From QFOX01 sp044237845 (GTDB lineage Bacteria > Pseudomonadota > Alphaproteobacteria > Rickettsiales > UBA3002), in assembly GCA_044237845.1 (NCBI GenBank), contig JBIIEL010000001.1:98124-162123 (forward strand): a DNA stretch of 64,000 nucleotides, given 5' to 3'. Each line of letters starts with the position of its first letter. Position 1 is the first letter of the stretch. Below are positions 63,122 to 64,000 of this stretch, piece by piece. Position numbers and translations under genes: made by a program. The notes beneath the pieces were generated by a model. That model worked only from the letters and a program-made list of their open reading frames with translations, searched no databases and was not told where the DNA came from.

Positions 63122-64000
63122 TTAGTAACGATCCATCTGGCTTGGGTCGACCAGCCAGTCGAGGAAGCGGTTTTTGACGCCTGAACCTGAAATCTCCTGA
63201 CCACTGCCGGATCGGCCAGTAAGCATTTGTGCGGCGCCTTCTTTGAAGCCGCCCGTGAAGCCGCCAACCGAGTTGTTGCTCTGTCCGAAGCCGCGGGTCA
63301 TGCCGGCTTCGAAATCGCCATAGAGCCCGTCGCCCGGCATGCCAACGGTGGGGCGTCCCGACATGCTGACGCCGCCACCAAGCTGCGGTGCCATGCTGAC
63401 ACCACCGCCAACACCGCTGGCGATGACTTGAGCAAGGGAGGCGACGGAGCCGAGCAACGCCTCGATCACGAAGGCAAGCACCAGCAGGGTGGTAAAGCCC
63501 GCGCCGGCAAAGCGCAGGATGGCGCTTTGCTCTTTCGTGGTGGTGGAGCCGTTTGCCTGCGGCGTGGTGGCGGCAAGTGCGTCGATCGGCGTGCCAGGAT
63601 TGGTTTTGCAGACCATTTTGCCCTTTTTGATAAATTCCTTCTGCTCGGCAGCGGTGAGTTCGATGCCGGTATCTTTATCGACCACTTTGAAATCGCAGAG
63701 CGTACAATATTCCCACGGCGCGCGGAAAGAGCCGCTCTCAATGGTTTTTTTCACCGGGACCACCAGATCCACGAAGCTGTTGCTGATATGGCTGACATTG
63801 ATGCTGAGAATGAAGGAGAGGAAGGCAAAAAGGATGACAATCTGCAGCGCGAAGGAGGCGAGATAGCCTGTCCATTTATCGAAGAAGGAACGGGTGGGTT
63901 TGAAGAGGAAGAAAGAAAGGAAAATTGGTGCGAGGGTGAGCAGGAAGGTAATGCCGACGAGCGCGTAGATATAGCCGAACACTGCGCGCACAAACGTGAT
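63122..64000 (-). CDS. VirB6/TrbL-family type IV secretion inner-membrane protein, C-terminal part (cut by window edge)
   Basis: The frame is open to the right edge; about 292 residues are visible. Segments YALVGITFLLTLAPIFLSFF, LFKPTRSFFDKWTGYLASFA and LQIVILFAFLSFIL match the conserved C-terminal half of the VirB6 channel domain, as seen in Rickettsiales-type RvhB6 proteins. A later hydrophobic stretch (TTLLVLAFVIEALLGSVASL) and a Gly-rich tail of about 90 residues follow. VirB6 forms part of the inner-membrane channel of type IV secretion systems. It is probably the last gene of a secretion cluster outside the window, ended by the terminator at 63057. Confidence 0.78.
   Translation of the reverse strand: MTFVRAVFGYIYALVGITFLLTLAPIFLSFFLFKPTRSFFDKWTGYLASFALQIVILFAFLSFILSINVSHISNSFVDLVVPVKKTIESGSFRAPWEYCTLCDFKVVDKDTGIELTAAEQKEFIKKGKMVCKTNPGTPIDALAATTPQANGSTTTKEQSAILRFAGAGFTTLLVLAFVIEALLGSVASLAQVIASGVGGGVSMAPQLGGGVSMSGRPTVGMPGDGLYGDFEAGMTRGFGQSNNSVGGFTGGFKEGAAQMLTGRSGSGQEISGSGVKNRFLDWLVDPSQMDRY

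Overview
The window looks like about 64 kb of an alphaproteobacterial chromosome with fairly high GC. Evidence for the class: a very large (1651-residue) NAD-dependent glutamate dehydrogenase, the rsmI-yraN-BON lipoprotein-gshB run, a ctaC-ctaD-ctaB-ctaG-ctaE cytochrome oxidase cluster, RpoH, and several promoters with the CtrA motif TTAA-N7-TTAA. A VirB6-like gene at the right edge and palindromic elements inserted in frame into genes recall Rickettsiales-type lineages, but the GC and metabolic breadth do not force that placement. I cannot name a genus. No rRNA, tRNA or CRISPR array was seen.

Layout. 1-3019: an M16 peptidase fragment and mutL. 3147-11883 (minus): GDH, a CapD-like epimerase/dehydratase, purH and an AT-rich GIY-YIG gene. 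12116-17046: an orphan CtrA-type gene, the rsmI-gshB run and a divergent LpoA-like protein. 17116-18743: three short secreted Lys-rich proteins sharing one signal peptide, plus a small membrane protein. 18941-22913: envelope genes (L,D-transpeptidase, DUF882 protein, lipoproteins). 23028-31614: ychF, pth, rplY, prs, murI, mnmC and a KimA-like permease. 31611-42157: accessory genes, many orphan, including two proteins with HExxH motifs, around a split nrdA/nrdB locus. 42254-48811: a peptidoglycan-binding protein, comM, a doubly broken O-acetyltransferase and a sensor kinase. 48808-60431 (minus): coxB through rpoH, with SURF1, thrC, an M16 peptidase and rluD. 60603-64000: tldD, small secreted proteins and the VirB6-like C-terminus.

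What stands out is repeat biology and regulation. At least four kinds of small repeats sit in and between genes. (i) A palindromic element with a CTAGGAGT core, once in frame inside GDH; each copy has its own outer inverted arms. (ii) A GC-rich element translated in frame in mutL, mnmC (twice) and a prmA-like gene. (iii) 7-bp tandem arrays whose unit differs at each site, in frame in mutL, purH, rluD and thrC. (iv) A GTCATTCC...GGGATGAC intergenic element, two copies.

Two promoter architectures recur. TTAA-N7-TTAA-N11-(-10) fits CtrA and serves envelope, signalling and orphan genes. An 11-bp-spaced TGTCA/TTCAC direct repeat about 23 bp before a -10 resembles a Pho box and precedes almost only orphan genes, including both HExxH proteins. 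Together with the VirB6 fragment this suggests, without proving, a co-regulated set of accessory and perhaps host- or prey-directed proteins.
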